The notes: generated by a model not told the origin, from the sequence alone. DNA of 41,719 bases from an uncultured Oscillibacter sp. (GCA_910578935.1 CAJTSM010000023.1:1-41719), one strand, 5' to 3'. Shown: positions 1 through 8,160, counted from the stretch's first letter. Program-made: numbers and translations.

Positions 1-572
1 CACATTGGAAGCCATATTTCACGCATTGTCCACGGATGCGGATATGGAAAACCTGAGTATAGACTCCACCTGTATCAAGGTTCACGAAAGTGCCAACGGA
101 GGGGGAAAAAACGGCGGATAAGGCAGTTGGACGAACCAGAGGTGGGTTGAATACAAAGCTGCACGCTATTGTGGATGGACTGGGGAACCCGGTTGAATTT
201 ATGCTGTCTGCGGGGAATGACCATGATTGCGTCCATGCTGTTGAATTACTGAAAAAGGTAGAGATCAGCGGCAGTAATGTGTTAGCAGACCGTGCTTATG
301 GGGCAAAAACGATCTGAGCGTATATCTCAGAACAGGGGGCTGCCTATGTGATCCCGCCACAAAGCAATGTTTCTAATCCATGGCCGGTAGATTGGTGGCT
401 GTATAAAGAGCGCCATTTGGTTGAGTGCTTCTTCCAAAAGCTCAAATGGTTTCGCAGGATCGCCACCAGATATGACAAATTGGATGCCTCTTTTCTCGCT
501 TTCGTTCACCTTGCCTCTATCGCTATTTTGTTAATTTAATACACATTCCTCTATTTTTCAAACAAGGCCTAG
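1..572 (+). mobile_element. IS5-family insertion sequence, right part, with CTAG target at its end
   Basis: The transposase remnant is followed by a terminal sequence that, read inward, is GCCTTGTTTGAAAAAT (568 down to 553). CTAG follows at 569-572. IS5-family elements are known to target YTAR sites, so CTAG fits as the target sequence. Beyond it the reading frame of a lipoprotein gene begins on the minus strand. The left end lies outside the window, so the second target copy cannot be checked. Confidence 0.8.
2..540 (+). pseudogene. IS5-family DDE transposase, frameshifted and with an internal stop
   Basis: This is the C-terminal part of an IS5-family transposase (DDE superfamily), which cuts and joins the element ends. 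The frame starting at base 2 reads LEAIFHALSTDADMENLSIDSTCIKVHESANGGG up to about base 110. The homologous reading then jumps by one base into the frame of DKAVGRTRGGLNTKLHAIVDG. This looks like one extra base around the GGGGGAAAAAACGGCGG tract. A TGA at 315-317 replaces what is probably a CGA (Arg) codon in AKTI-R-AYISEQ; the same frame then runs on through VIPPQSN and LVECFFQKLKWFRRIATRYDK, which are family-typical, and stops at 538-540. With a frameshift and a nonsense codon the copy is probably inactive unless complemented in trans. The N-terminus is cut by the window edge. Confidence 0.88.
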
Positions 573-815
573 TACACGATATACAATGTCCTCCTTTTCG
601 CTGGTTTGCCGTTTATCAATCTCTACGGACGCCTCCATATCGTATACATCTGCATTCGTTGCATCAAATGGATTTTCCACAACCAATTCTTTAACTTCAA
701 GTGGAAGATCAAGGTTCATTTTTTCTGCTTTTGGAGGCTTTGGGACACCACAGGAAGTCAGCAAAAAACAAAATAAGATACTTGTAAGTAATAGTAAAGC
801 ATATCTCTTTTTCAT
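558..815 (-). pseudogene. Lipoprotein, 3' end cut off by the IS5 insertion
   Basis: A short lipoprotein starts at ATG 815. AAGGAG lies nine bases upstream, which is why I prefer this start over the upstream ATG at 824 that touches the ribosome binding site. The N-terminus MKKRYALLLLTSILFCFLLTSC is a type II signal peptide ending in a lipobox (LTSC), so the mature protein would be anchored to the outer face of the membrane. The remaining residues (NLDLPLEVKELVVENPF and onward) are hydrophilic and not assigned to a family. The native frame runs to about VYRVL and then enters the IS end, where it stops at 558. Only about 85 residues remain, so the gene is almost certainly truncated and its C-terminus lies beyond the element or is lost. 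It sits 75 bases downstream of the membrane coiled-coil gene and may share its transcript. Confidence 0.7.
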
Positions 816-890
816 ACGGCACATCTCCTTACGTGTGAGTATATCGTGTATATATTTAGGACTAACGCCAACTGTTTTCACGGTTATAAA

Positions 891-1870
891 TCACACCGGA
901 GGCCGCTGCCGGAACATACCAGCACGGTCGTATTTTCCAGAGAAGTAATTCACACGGTTCATATAAGACAACCCTTTATCAATCCTCTCCGCATGGTAAG
1001 CTGCGACGGCAGAACTCTTCTCCAACTCCTCAAGGCGGTAGGAAGTCCCTTCTGAGGATGCCGCCTGGTCGATTTGATTGGAAATCAGATGGATCCCGGA
1101 CAGAATCGCATCCATTTTCTGGTTTCCCTCTTGGATGGCGTGATAAAGTATGTACTGTCCGGCTTTGATCTCATCCAGTTTTTGCAGAATCTGATCCAGC
1201 TTCAGGATAATTTTTTCCTGCCGTTCCTCCTGCTCCAAAAGGTTATAAGCACCATCGTTTCCGAACCGCTCTCCCAGCGTGGTGCAGCGTCCGGAACAAA
1301 TACATTCGTATATAGTGCACACCCTCGTAAAAGAGCGGTACTTTTCGTATATGATATTTAAAGAGTACAGATTCGACAAGGTTTGGACCATGGACTTGTT
1401 CTGCTCCTCCAGCTGCCGCAGGTTTTCCTGCAAAATTTTTTTCTGACGTTCCTCTTTCACCAAACGAGCGCTATCGCAGTCTAACGCATGTTGATACTCT
1501 TTAAAACTTTTTTCATAAGCTTTTTTCTTTGCTTTTTCCCTCCCGTTTTCATCAAGTATTTCGAGCACAACATATAAAGCGGCAAAAATTGCAACAAATC
1601 CGACTAAATACCTAAGAAATCCGACTAGAAAATTTCTCAATATCATCCATAAAATAATGGGTACGATAAACATCCCTGCATATAGTAATGAAGTAGACAC
1701 TATCTCTATAACCTTAGATTTCTTAGGCGGAACGGGCTCCGCAATATATCTAGCCCTTCCTAAAAAGGAGATTTTCAGCTGCAACTCCTTTATGAGTTTT
1801 TTTGCAGAAAAACGTTCCCTTCCAGATCCACCACCATTCTAAGATACTCTTCTAAATCATGTATGTCCAT
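891..1870 (-). CDS. Membrane-anchored coiled-coil protein of unknown function; needs a -1 frameshift near its start
   Basis: I do not assign a function. The natural start is ATG 1870, preceded by GAGGTGG six bases upstream; it encodes MDIHDLEEYLRMVVDLEGNVFLQ. At 1796-1803 the frame runs into CAA AAA AAC TCA TAA and stops. A -1 shift on that tract restores KLIKELQLKISFLGRARY and about 300 further residues. The long frame has two adjacent hydrophobic segments (YAGMFIVPIILWMILRNFLV and FLRYLVGFVAIFAALYVVLEIL), then coiled coil (KAYEKSFKEYQHALDCDSARLVKEERQ), a Cys-containing patch (VCTIYECICSGRC), GNDGAYNLLEQEERQEKIILKLDQI, and a C-terminal AAYHAERIDKGLSYMNRVNYFSGKYD. Similar proteins occur as hypotheticals in Clostridia accessory regions (from memory). 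The break is an indel, a recoding event or an assembly error. Confidence 0.65.
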
Positions 1871-1895
1871 CGGTGCCACCTCAAATTAGAAATCG

Positions 1896-1934
1896 AACCG
1901 CCCGGCCTTCGGGCCGGGCGGTTCTGCCTTTTTA
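1896..1934. terminator. Strong hairpin with T tract on the plus side
   Basis: A perfect 12-bp stem (AACCGCCCGGCC / GGCCGGGCGGTT, 1896-1907 with 1912-1923) with a TTCG loop is followed by CTGCCTTTTTA on the plus strand and preceded by the matching A-rich run on the minus strand. It sits between two minus-strand genes, so in practice it may separate them, although the T tract favours plus-strand termination. Confidence 0.6.
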
Positions 1935-1992
1935 TATGTCTGGCATCTCAATACCAACGAACTATTAGCATTTAAATACTTTAGCAGGAGTC

Positions 1993-3550
1993 CTAATTAT
2001 CTTTAATCCAACGCGCTGAGAGCCTATGGTCCTCATTTACTGCAATTGGGGAACTGTTAGTAATTTTAGCTCCATTATACATATACCACCCGTCAAAAGT
2101 ATATCCAGGGCGTGTTGGCAAAATAGGTAACTCCTCGTAAGTTCCTCCTGCCGCTACTTGTATTTCTTCCGTAATTAAATAACCCATATTATCATAAACA
2201 TTGTCTAGATACACAGTATAGTTCACTTTTTCTGTCCAATGGGCGTATAGTGTATAATTGCAGTCCTAGGCAAAATTTTCGCCCGGGGCAATATAAGTTA
2301 TTTTTTCCCCACCGGATTTTTCAGTATACCAACCATTGAAGGCGTATCCATGTTTAACAGAAGGTGGTAAGCTCATCATTTTTCCGTTAACTTTTAGGGC
2401 ATCTACATACCCCCCATCGCCCCCCACAGGGTCTAAAGTTACGGTAACATACCGGATTCTCCAATGGGCATATAACGTATGATCGGAATTTGTTGCTAAT
2501 TGAGTTTCTGAAGTTATCTCTGTGCCTCCCGTGGGGGATGTGTACCAACCAGCGAAAGCGTACATGGGTAGGCGATGTGTGGGAACAGGAAGCGTGCCAT
2601 AGACTCCATTTGCGGCAACAGACAAGGAGCCGGGAGAAGTTCTTTCATCAGTACCTGCATCAAATATAACTGTGCATTTTGAAGGTGAAGGCTCCGTTTT
2701 CCCCCTTTCTTGAGAAATGATAACTTTAGCCCATTCGCTTTGCTCCGTGTCTGCATTCGGTCTGGCGATGACAAAGGTACAATATTCTCCCGGCGCTATA
2801 TTCGTAAATGTGCAGGTTTTCGACGTAGTGGAAAAGCTGCATGTGATATCTTCCCATCTCCATGGAGCCTGAACAAGATATACGTCAAATTTGGAAGCGC
2901 CCCCTGAATAATCCCAGGAAACGGTTACGGATTGTCCGTTGACCGATACAGAGGGCTTGGATGTTTTTCCAATGGAGGGTTCTGGTTTTTTTCAATCGAA
3001 GCTGACGTTGGTGAGACACTATTCCACAGATTATCACTGATTTTATACAGCGTTAAAATACAGCTGCCGTTAAAATTATCTTTATAATCTGGAGAATCAT
3101 AGTTAATTTTTTCGTTATTATGCCACAGCTCTCCTGCTGAAGTAGCGTCAGAAAGCCAAATTCCGGATGAGTCGTATTTCAAAATAATCATATTATGGGT
3201 AATGCTTTCTTTTCCACTATTTGGTGAATGGCACCATAATATATCCCCGGCTTTTGCCTGATTTTGAGATGGGAATTGATAAACATTACTTGATTTACCA
3301 CGCGTAGATATAGTAGTAAGCTTGCCGGAATAGTAATCATGTCCAAACACGTTTTTCCAAACATAATTGCAGAATGCAAAGCAGCCCCATGCTTTTCCAC
3401 AATAACTGCTTTTAAAAGTCTTCTGCTCCGCATAATTTGTGATTGCGGTGATGACAGCTTCCGTTTGGTCAGAAGCTGCCGCTGCCTTTGTCACGGACGA
3501 AGAGAAAAGCATGCAAATAGCAAGAACGACACAAATCAGTCTTTTTTCAT
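1993..3550 (-). pseudogene. Secreted NlpC/CHAP-like peptidase with FN3-like and InlB-type repeats, broken in three places
   Basis: The start is ATG 3550 with AAAAGGAG upstream. The frame ATG AAA AAA GAC TGA stops at once, but a -1 shift gives MKKRLICVVLAICMLFSSSVTKAAAAS, a clear signal peptide. Next comes a papain-like amidase region with a Cys motif (GKAWGCFAFCNYVWKNVF) and a later His (ESITHNMIILKYD), resembling NlpC/P60 or CHAP cell-wall hydrolases. At 2989-2999 GAA AAA AAC CAG again needs a -1 shift to continue as KPEPSIGKTSKPSVSVNGQSVTVSWDYSGG, a fibronectin-III-like domain. Three Listeria/Bacteroides repeats follow (FAGWYTSPTGGTEIT, FNGWYTEKSGGEKITY, FDGWYMYNGAKIT). A TAG at 2266-2268 interrupts ENFA-stop-DCNYTLYAHW in frame before the last repeat. 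The C-terminus is SARWIKDN. It lies 27 bases after the SLH protein gene, so both are probably one surface-protein transcript. Confidence 0.75.
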
Positions 3551-3577
3551 TTATATCTCCTTTTATGTTTTTAACAC

Positions 3578-4165
3578 TTATCCACCAACAGCTGAACTCA
3601 TGACATGATAATTGTAAAGAATTACTGCAACATCACGTCTTGGAAACGGGCTTCCGAATTTGGTACTAATATTTTCCAGAAATCCATTTTCTTCGGCAGC
3701 AAGAAGATACCCATCTGGATATCCGCCGCTTGCTTGGGCAACTTCTTCTCCGCCTACAGCACGAATGATCATTGTTATTGCCTGCTCATAAGTCACGGTT
3801 TGGGAGGGGCCAAAGGTTCCGTTTTTAAATCCCCCAACAATACCAAGTTCCGCCGCCTTATTGATATAGGTGTTTGCCCAATGATCGGCGGGTACATCGT
3901 TAAAGACATTCCCCTTTTCCAGATTTTCAGTTTCTCCCAACATGCGGCAGATGATTGCTGCCATCTGCGCCCTTGTCACCGTTTGAGCCGGATTAAAATT
4001 GCCAGCGCTGTCTCCTATAATAATGCCTTGCTCACTTACATAATCTACCGCCTCTACGTAATCTGCATCTGCGGCTACATCTGGAAAAGATGCCGCCTGC
4101 ACGGAAGCAATCAACATACTCCCCGCTAAAATACCTGTCATCATGATTCTAAACTTTCTGTTCAC
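3578..4165 (-). CDS. SLH-domain surface protein, 195 residues
   Basis: Secreted protein made of S-layer homology repeats, which bind pyruvylated secondary cell-wall polymer or peptidoglycan on the cell surface. I use the GTG at 4165 because AAGGAG lies eight bases upstream and the product then begins with a signal peptide (MNRKFRIMMTGILAGSMLIASVQAA). Repeat 1 is FPDVAADADYVEAVDYVSEQGIIIGDSAGNFNPAQTVTRAQMAAIICRML, repeat 2 is FNDVPADHWANTYINKAAELGIVGGFKNGTFGPSQTVTYEQAITMIIRAV, and repeat 3 is partial (GYPDGYLLAAEENGFLENI through RRDVAVILYNY). There is no other domain, so it could be an anchor or scaffold for the neighbouring secreted peptidase-like protein, encoded 27 bases downstream. The frame is intact, unlike its neighbours. 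Confidence 0.85.
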   Translation of the reverse strand: MNRKFRIMMTGILAGSMLIASVQAASFPDVAADADYVEAVDYVSEQGIIIGDSAGNFNPAQTVTRAQMAAIICRMLGETENLEKGNVFNDVPADHWANTYINKAAELGIVGGFKNGTFGPSQTVTYEQAITMIIRAVGGEEVAQASGGYPDGYLLAAEENGFLENISTKFGSPFPRRDVAVILYNYHVMSSAVGG

Positions 4166-4423
4166 TTCCAATCTCCTTCTTTCGTATTTTTTTAATATAT
4201 AAAAATGGGTGCCTTTTACAGACGCACACCATGTATTAGCAGCGGCCCGTAACCTGTGGGGTTGCAAGCCATTTTCCCTATTGCTTTATTTTGCCTAATA
4301 TGCTAAAATTTCTCTGTCAAAATAGACAAGAGTAAGGCACACTGTCCCCGAAAACGATGTCATCTTGCTCAACACCATGGCTCTTTCTGTGTGGACTGCA
4401 ACCCACGCTTTACTATCCGAATA
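4166..4423. other. Gene-free stretch; possible promoter and leader of the SLH gene
   Basis: No coding frame with a ribosome binding site. On the minus strand a TTGACA lies at 4320-4315, but no good -10 box is at standard spacing; TAGGCA at 17 bases is the nearest candidate. If used, the SLH gene would have a leader of about 120 bases. I looked for a known riboswitch in it and recognised none. Confidence 0.3.
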
Positions 4424-5005
4424 TCACTCCTTGCACCATCGCTGGAACGTTCCATGGGCTACGCCCAGCTCCTTTGCCGCCGCCCTGCCGGACAGTTCGC
4501 CCCTGCGCCATGCGGCCATGATAGACGTATAGTTTTCGCTCCGTTCCTTGAACTTCCGCCCGAAGTGGACGCCTCTGGCCTTCGCCGCCGCGATTCCCTC
4601 GGCCTGCCGCTGGCGGTTGAACTCCCGCTCCGTCTGCGCCACATAACTCAGGAGCTGTAGTACAATGTCCGCAATTAATACCCCCGTGAGGTCCCGGCCC
4701 CGGCGGGTATCCAGCAGCGGCATATCCAGCACTACGATGTCGACGAGTTTCTCTTTGGTCAGCAACCGCCATTGTTCTAAAATTTCATCGTAATTGCGCC
4801 CCAGCCGGTCGATGCTCTTGATGACAAGGGTATCTCCGGCTTTCAGTTTTCGTACCAGCCGCCGGTAGCCCGGACGTTCAAAGTCCTTGCCGCTTTGCTT
4901 ATCCAGAACGATGCCGCCGTCTTTGATGCCGAATTCCCTCATGGCAACCATCTGCCGGTCCTCGTTCTGCTCTTTGGTAGAAACCCGAACATATCCGTAT
5001 TCCAT
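4424..5005 (-). CDS. Serine recombinase (resolvase/invertase type), 193 residues
   Basis: Small serine recombinase of the Tn3 resolvase/Pin invertase group, which makes double-strand breaks through a 5' phosphoserine and rejoins DNA at short crossover sites. The N-terminus MEYGYVRVSTKEQNEDRQ carries the catalytic Ser of the YxRVS motif. Further on come the conserved SGKDFERPGYRRLVRKLKAGDTLVIKSIDRLGR block with the catalytic arginines, then the E-helix region (LLSYVAQTEREFNRQRQAEGI). A C-terminal helix-turn-helix of about 45 residues (SGRAAAKELGVAHGTFQRWCKE) binds DNA. The length is normal for a resolvase. The start ATG 5005 has GGAGGA five to six bases upstream. It is at the edge of the low-GC island and may be part of the element that brought the island in; no paired crossover sites were found by eye. 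Confidence 0.92.
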   Translation of the reverse strand: MEYGYVRVSTKEQNEDRQMVAMREFGIKDGGIVLDKQSGKDFERPGYRRLVRKLKAGDTLVIKSIDRLGRNYDEILEQWRLLTKEKLVDIVVLDMPLLDTRRGRDLTGVLIADIVLQLLSYVAQTEREFNRQRQAEGIAAAKARGVHFGRKFKERSENYTSIMAAWRRGELSGRAAAKELGVAHGTFQRWCKE

Positions 5006-5084
5006 ATCGCTCCTCCTTTTTCTGATAGCTTTATTTTAAAGGAGCCATGGGTTCTCGCAATTTGAAATTATCTCAGAGAATGCG

Positions 5085-5121
5085 AAAGCGGCTGTTTCCA
5101 CAATGGGAAAGCAGCCGCTTT
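5085..5121. terminator. Long hairpin upstream of the recombinase gene
   Basis: AAAGCGGCTG TTTCC pairs with GGAAA and CAGCCGCTTT (5085-5099 with 5106-5121, one bulged base), loop about six bases. There is no clean T tract, so it may be a terminator or simply a palindromic boundary of the accessory island. Confidence 0.45.
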
Positions 5122-5230
5122 GAAGGTATTCTGTTGGATTGTCTTTGGCGCCTTGTGTTTTTACCGCCTTCCCGGCGATGCATGATACCGGTTTGGATGG
5201 TCATGATACTTTCCATTATATGTTATGCAC

Positions 5231-5263
5231 CCGCAGGGGCCGCCGCCCCGGCAGCCCCTGCGG
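5231..5263. repeat. GC-rich inverted repeat
   Basis: CCGCAGGGGC (5231-5240) and GCCCCTGCGG (5254-5263) are a perfect 10-bp inverted repeat around a 13-base GC-rich loop. The remaining bases of 5006-5303 hold no gene I can support. Confidence 0.5.
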
Positions 5264-5303
5264 CGCACGTCACTCAAAAATATGGCTCGCTTCAATTTCC
5301 AGA

Positions 5304-5550
5304 CTAGGTCTGAAAGAAACAGATCCTGCGGCTCTCCGCCTTGGGGTCCCTGGAAGTGTTGACAAACTCAATATCCATCATGTCAGCCCAGTCTTTCGTC
5401 TGTTCCGCCGTCACGTCGCAGCTCAGGGCGGTATGATGGGCTCCTCTCGCCGTGATCCGGACTCCACGACGGTGGCCAGACCGGACTCTGCCTGCCACAT
5501 GACCCGGGCCATGGGCAGGTCCGGCGCCGGCAGGATGGGCTCGACACACG
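5304..5550 (-). pseudogene. Relic of L-arabinose isomerase, C-terminal part
   Basis: Residues RGAHHTALSCDVTAEQTKDWADMMDIEFV (about 5450 down to 5360) match the conserved C-terminal GGAHHT region of L-arabinose isomerase (AraA), which converts L-arabinose to L-ribulose. Just upstream, in a different frame, PAPDLPMARVMWQAESGLATVVES matches the preceding LPKLPVARVLWKPQPDLPTAAEAW stretch of the family. At least one frameshift separates the two pieces, and the region before them is unrelated. There is no start or ribosome binding site, so this is a dead fragment. Assignment rests on recognition of the motif by eye. Confidence 0.6.
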
Positions 5551-5910
5551 GAGCCGTAGATGTCAAACTTTCCGACGGACAGGGCGCTGCTTCCCAGGGC
5601 CACCGCCAGGGTAGTTTTCATCTCGATATTTTCCGCGACGCGGGAGTAGTTGATGGAACCACCGCGGCTGACCAGGATGAAGTCTGCCGCCGCCACGCGC
5701 ACACTTAGAATAACATAGGTGAGCAGCTTGATCTTTTAAGGGTCCAATTAAAGAATTCACGTTGATACCCACCGGCTGGGTATCAGGACCCAGGGTGGTG
5801 AATTTCAGCACCAGCCAGAACAGCATGATGACAAGGGTGGTGATAAAGGGGGTGATCTCAGGAATGCCCGGCAGAACGGTCCCCGCGTATTTGAAGGAAA
5901 TGCCGTTCAT
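5551..5910 (-). pseudogene. Short membrane-protein fragment and unassigned frame remnants
   Basis: ATG 5910 is preceded by AAAGGA and starts MNGISFKYAGTVLPGIPEITPFITTLVIMLFWLVLKF, with one transmembrane segment. It faintly resembles the N-terminus of ATP synthase subunit a, but I would not call it that. After about 60 residues the sensible reading moves to another frame (VAAADFILVSRGGSINYSRVAENIEMKTTLAVALGSSALSVGKFDIYG), which I do not recognise, and this runs into the arabinose isomerase relic. The arrangement looks like several truncated genes joined end to end. Confidence 0.4.
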
Positions 5911-5942
5911 GCAGTTTCCTTTACCCTCCTTTCCACATAAAG

Positions 5943-5971
5943 GCGCCCCTGCCGGAAGGCAGGGGCGCTCC
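5943..5971 (-). terminator. Terminator after cysS
   Basis: Perfect 11-bp stem GCGCCCCTGCC / GGCAGGGGCGC (5943-5953 with 5958-5968), four-base loop, located 9 bases beyond the cysS stop and followed on the minus strand by CTTTATG. Confidence 0.75.
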
Positions 5972-5976
5972 AAATC

Positions 5977-7419
5977 TTATTCTCTTTTCCAGGTAGCCCC
6001 GCCTTTCACATCGGTGACCTCAATGCCCTGAGCTTTCAGTTCATCGCGGATCCGGTCCGCCTCCGCGAAGTTTTTCGCCTTCTTGGCCTCATAGCGGGCC
6101 AGGACCTTGGCGTCGATCTCCGGATCACCCTCGCCGGTAATCACATAGTCTCCGCCCCCGGTCCGGACGACCTGAGCCGCCTTCTCCCGGAGGACCGCCG
6201 CTTTCTCCAGCAGGCTCATGGACAGCACTTGGTCGAATTCCCCGATGACAGCCAGTTTGGTTGCGTCATTCGTCTTCGCCTTCAGCGCGTCAAAAACTGC
6301 TGTCACCGCCATGGAAGTGTTCAGGTCGTTTCCCACCTGCTGAAGAAATTTCTCCCGGTACTCGCCCAGCACCGCTTTGTCCACATCCCCCCCGGGGTTC
6401 AGGGCCGCAATACGGTTCAGCAGCTTACCGTACGCCGCAGAGGCGTTGTCCAGGTTCTCCCAACTGAACACCAAGGTCTTGCGGTAGTGGCTCTGGAGGC
6501 AGAACCAGCGGTAAGCCAGGGGGTCGTATCCCTTTTCCTCCAGCAATGAGACGGTCAGAAACTCCCCCTTGGATTTGGACATCTTCCCCGCCGGGTCGTT
6601 CAGGTGGTGCACGTGGAACCAGTGGGGGCACCAGGGGTGGCCCAGATAGCTCTCGGACTGGGCGATCTCGTTGGTGTGGTGGGGGAAGGCGTTGTCCACA
6701 CCGCCGCAGTGAAGGTCCAGATACTCCCCGTTGTACTTCATGGAGATACCGGAACACTCGATGTGCCATCCGGGGTAGCCTATGCCCCAGGGAGAGTCCC
6801 ACTTGAGGGCCTGGTCCTCAAACTTGCTCTTCGTGAACCAAAGGACGAAGTCGTTCTTATTCCGCTTGTTGGAATCCTCCTCCACGCCCTCCCGGACGCC
6901 CACGGCCAGGTCATCCTCGTCATGGTCGTTGAAAATATAGTACCGCTCCAGCTTAGAGCTGTCGAAGTATACATTTCCCCCGGCAAGATACGCATAGCCG
7001 GTGTCCACCAGCTTGGAGATGATCTTGATATACTCGTCGATGCACCCGGTGGCGGGCTGGACCACATCGGGCGTCTTGATGTTCAGCTTCCGGCAGTCGT
7101 CAAAAAAGGCGTCTGTGTAGAATTTCGCGATGTCCATCACCGTCTTGTTCTCCCGCTTGGCCCCCTTGAGCATTTTGTCCTCTCCGGTATCAGCATCACT
7201 GGAGAGGTGTCCCACGTCGGTGATGTTCATGACCCGGTTCACGTCATACCCGGCGAAGCGGAGATACTTCTCCAGCACATCCTCCATGATATAGCTTCTA
7301 AGGTTGCCGATATGGGCGAAGTGGTAAACCGTAGGCCCGCAGGTGTACATCTCTACCCGGCCGGGGGTGTGGGTCTTAAACTCTTCCTTCTTATGGGTCG
7401 CGGAATTGTAAAGATACAT
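5977..7419 (-). CDS. cysS: Cysteinyl-tRNA synthetase
   Basis: Charges tRNA-Cys with cysteine in the cytoplasm (class I aminoacyl-tRNA synthetase). I start at ATG 7419 because GGAGG lies eight bases upstream; the ATG at 7434 overlaps that site. The 480-residue product has YTCGPTVYHFAHIGN (zinc Cys 27 and the HIGH-type motif HIGN at 36-39), the zinc-site residues in WHIECSG and PHHTNE, and KMSKS at 279-283. The C-terminal helical anticodon domain ends KGGATWKRE. Length is normal. It is the second gene of a cysE-cysS unit behind a Cys-specific T-box, so expression should rise when uncharged tRNA-Cys accumulates. A strong terminator closes the unit. Confidence 0.97.
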   Translation of the reverse strand: MYLYNSATHKKEEFKTHTPGRVEMYTCGPTVYHFAHIGNLRSYIMEDVLEKYLRFAGYDVNRVMNITDVGHLSSDADTGEDKMLKGAKRENKTVMDIAKFYTDAFFDDCRKLNIKTPDVVQPATGCIDEYIKIISKLVDTGYAYLAGGNVYFDSSKLERYYIFNDHDEDDLAVGVREGVEEDSNKRNKNDFVLWFTKSKFEDQALKWDSPWGIGYPGWHIECSGISMKYNGEYLDLHCGGVDNAFPHHTNEIAQSESYLGHPWCPHWFHVHHLNDPAGKMSKSKGEFLTVSLLEEKGYDPLAYRWFCLQSHYRKTLVFSWENLDNASAAYGKLLNRIAALNPGGDVDKAVLGEYREKFLQQVGNDLNTSMAVTAVFDALKAKTNDATKLAVIGEFDQVLSMSLLEKAAVLREKAAQVVRTGGGDYVITGEGDPEIDAKVLARYEAKKAKNFAEADRIRDELKAQGIEVTDVKGGATWKRE

Positions 7420-7442
7420 GGCTTCATCCTCCATTTTATGGG

Positions 7443-7467
7443 GCCGCCGGAGGCGGCCCTCTTTTTA
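7443..7467. terminator. Hairpin between cysE and cysS
   Basis: GGCCGCC GGA GGCGGCC (about 7443-7459), with a T run (CTCTTTTTA) on the plus side. Its position inside a minus-strand operon suggests a processing or partial termination site, or plus-strand termination; the sequence alone does not decide. Confidence 0.4.
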
Positions 7468-7470
7468 CCA

Positions 7471-8130
7471 TTATGCGGGGCGCTTCTGATGGGGGCCCTT
7501 CACGGACCGCTCCAGCTCCTCCACCTGCCGGGCCAACCGCTCCAGCTCCTCCCGCACCGGGTCCTGTACGCTGATTTGGTCTACGTCGTCGGCGTAGTAC
7601 ACCGGGCAGCCGTCCAGCCGGACGATCCGGGCGGGAACGCCCACGGCGGTAGAGCCCGGCGGCACCTCCCGCAGCACCACCGCCCCGGCGGCGATACGGG
7701 CGTTGTCCCCCACCTTGAAGGGCCCCAGCACCCGGGCCCCGGAACCCACCATCACATGGTTTCCCAGAGTAGGATGGCGCTTCCCCTGATCCTTCCCGGT
7801 GCCCCCCAGGGTCACTCCCTGATAAAGCAGGCAGTCGTCCCCGATCTCGGCGGTTTCGCCGATAACGATGCCCATTCCGTGGTCAATGACCAGCCGCCGC
7901 CCGATGGTGGCGCCGGGGTGAATCTCAATACCGGTCCGGTTCCGGGCGTACTGGGAAATCCAGCGGGCCAGGAAATACCGGCGGCGGAGATACAGCCAGT
8001 GGGCCACCCGGTGCCACAGCAGGGCGTGGACCCCCGGGTAGAGGAGGAAAATCTCCAACTTGCTCCGGGCCGCTGGGTCCCGGCGCTGATAGGCGGCCAG
8101 AAGACCGCTCAGGCGAGTCAAATCCATCAT
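7471..8130 (-). CDS. cysE: Serine O-acetyltransferase
   Basis: Makes O-acetylserine from serine and acetyl-CoA, the committed step of cysteine biosynthesis. The 219-residue protein has the N-terminal helical part (LYPGVHALLWHRVAHWLY) and a left-handed beta-helix of hexapeptide repeats with the catalytic histidine motif (IEIHPGATIGRRLVIDHGMGIVIGETAEIGDDC, GNHVMVGSGARVLGPFKVGDNARIAAGAVVL). The end is hydrophilic and helical (VREELERLARQVEELERSVKG). Start ATG 8130 has AAGGAG six bases upstream. It is the first gene after the Cys T-box leader and is followed by cysS, so cysteine supply and charging are controlled together. No cysK is next to it. Confidence 0.95.
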   Translation of the reverse strand: MMDLTRLSGLLAAYQRRDPAARSKLEIFLLYPGVHALLWHRVAHWLYLRRRYFLARWISQYARNRTGIEIHPGATIGRRLVIDHGMGIVIGETAEIGDDCLLYQGVTLGGTGKDQGKRHPTLGNHVMVGSGARVLGPFKVGDNARIAAGAVVLREVPPGSTAVGVPARIVRLDGCPVYYADDVDQISVQDPVREELERLARQVEELERSVKGPHQKRPA

Positions 8131-8160
8131 ACATCACTCCTTGCCAGGCCGGGAGAACAT

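Noticed and set aside
98..125. Programmed -1 frameshift in the IS5 transposase (it also contains A AAA AAC)
   Set aside because: The -1 frame after this tract stops after 12 codons; the homologous continuation lies in the +1 frame, and there is a further TGA downstream, so this is a broken copy.
4166..4320. Riboswitch (c-di-GMP or similar) in the leader of the SLH gene
   Set aside because: I compared the stretch with the GEMM and other consensus elements I know and found no match to their core motifs.
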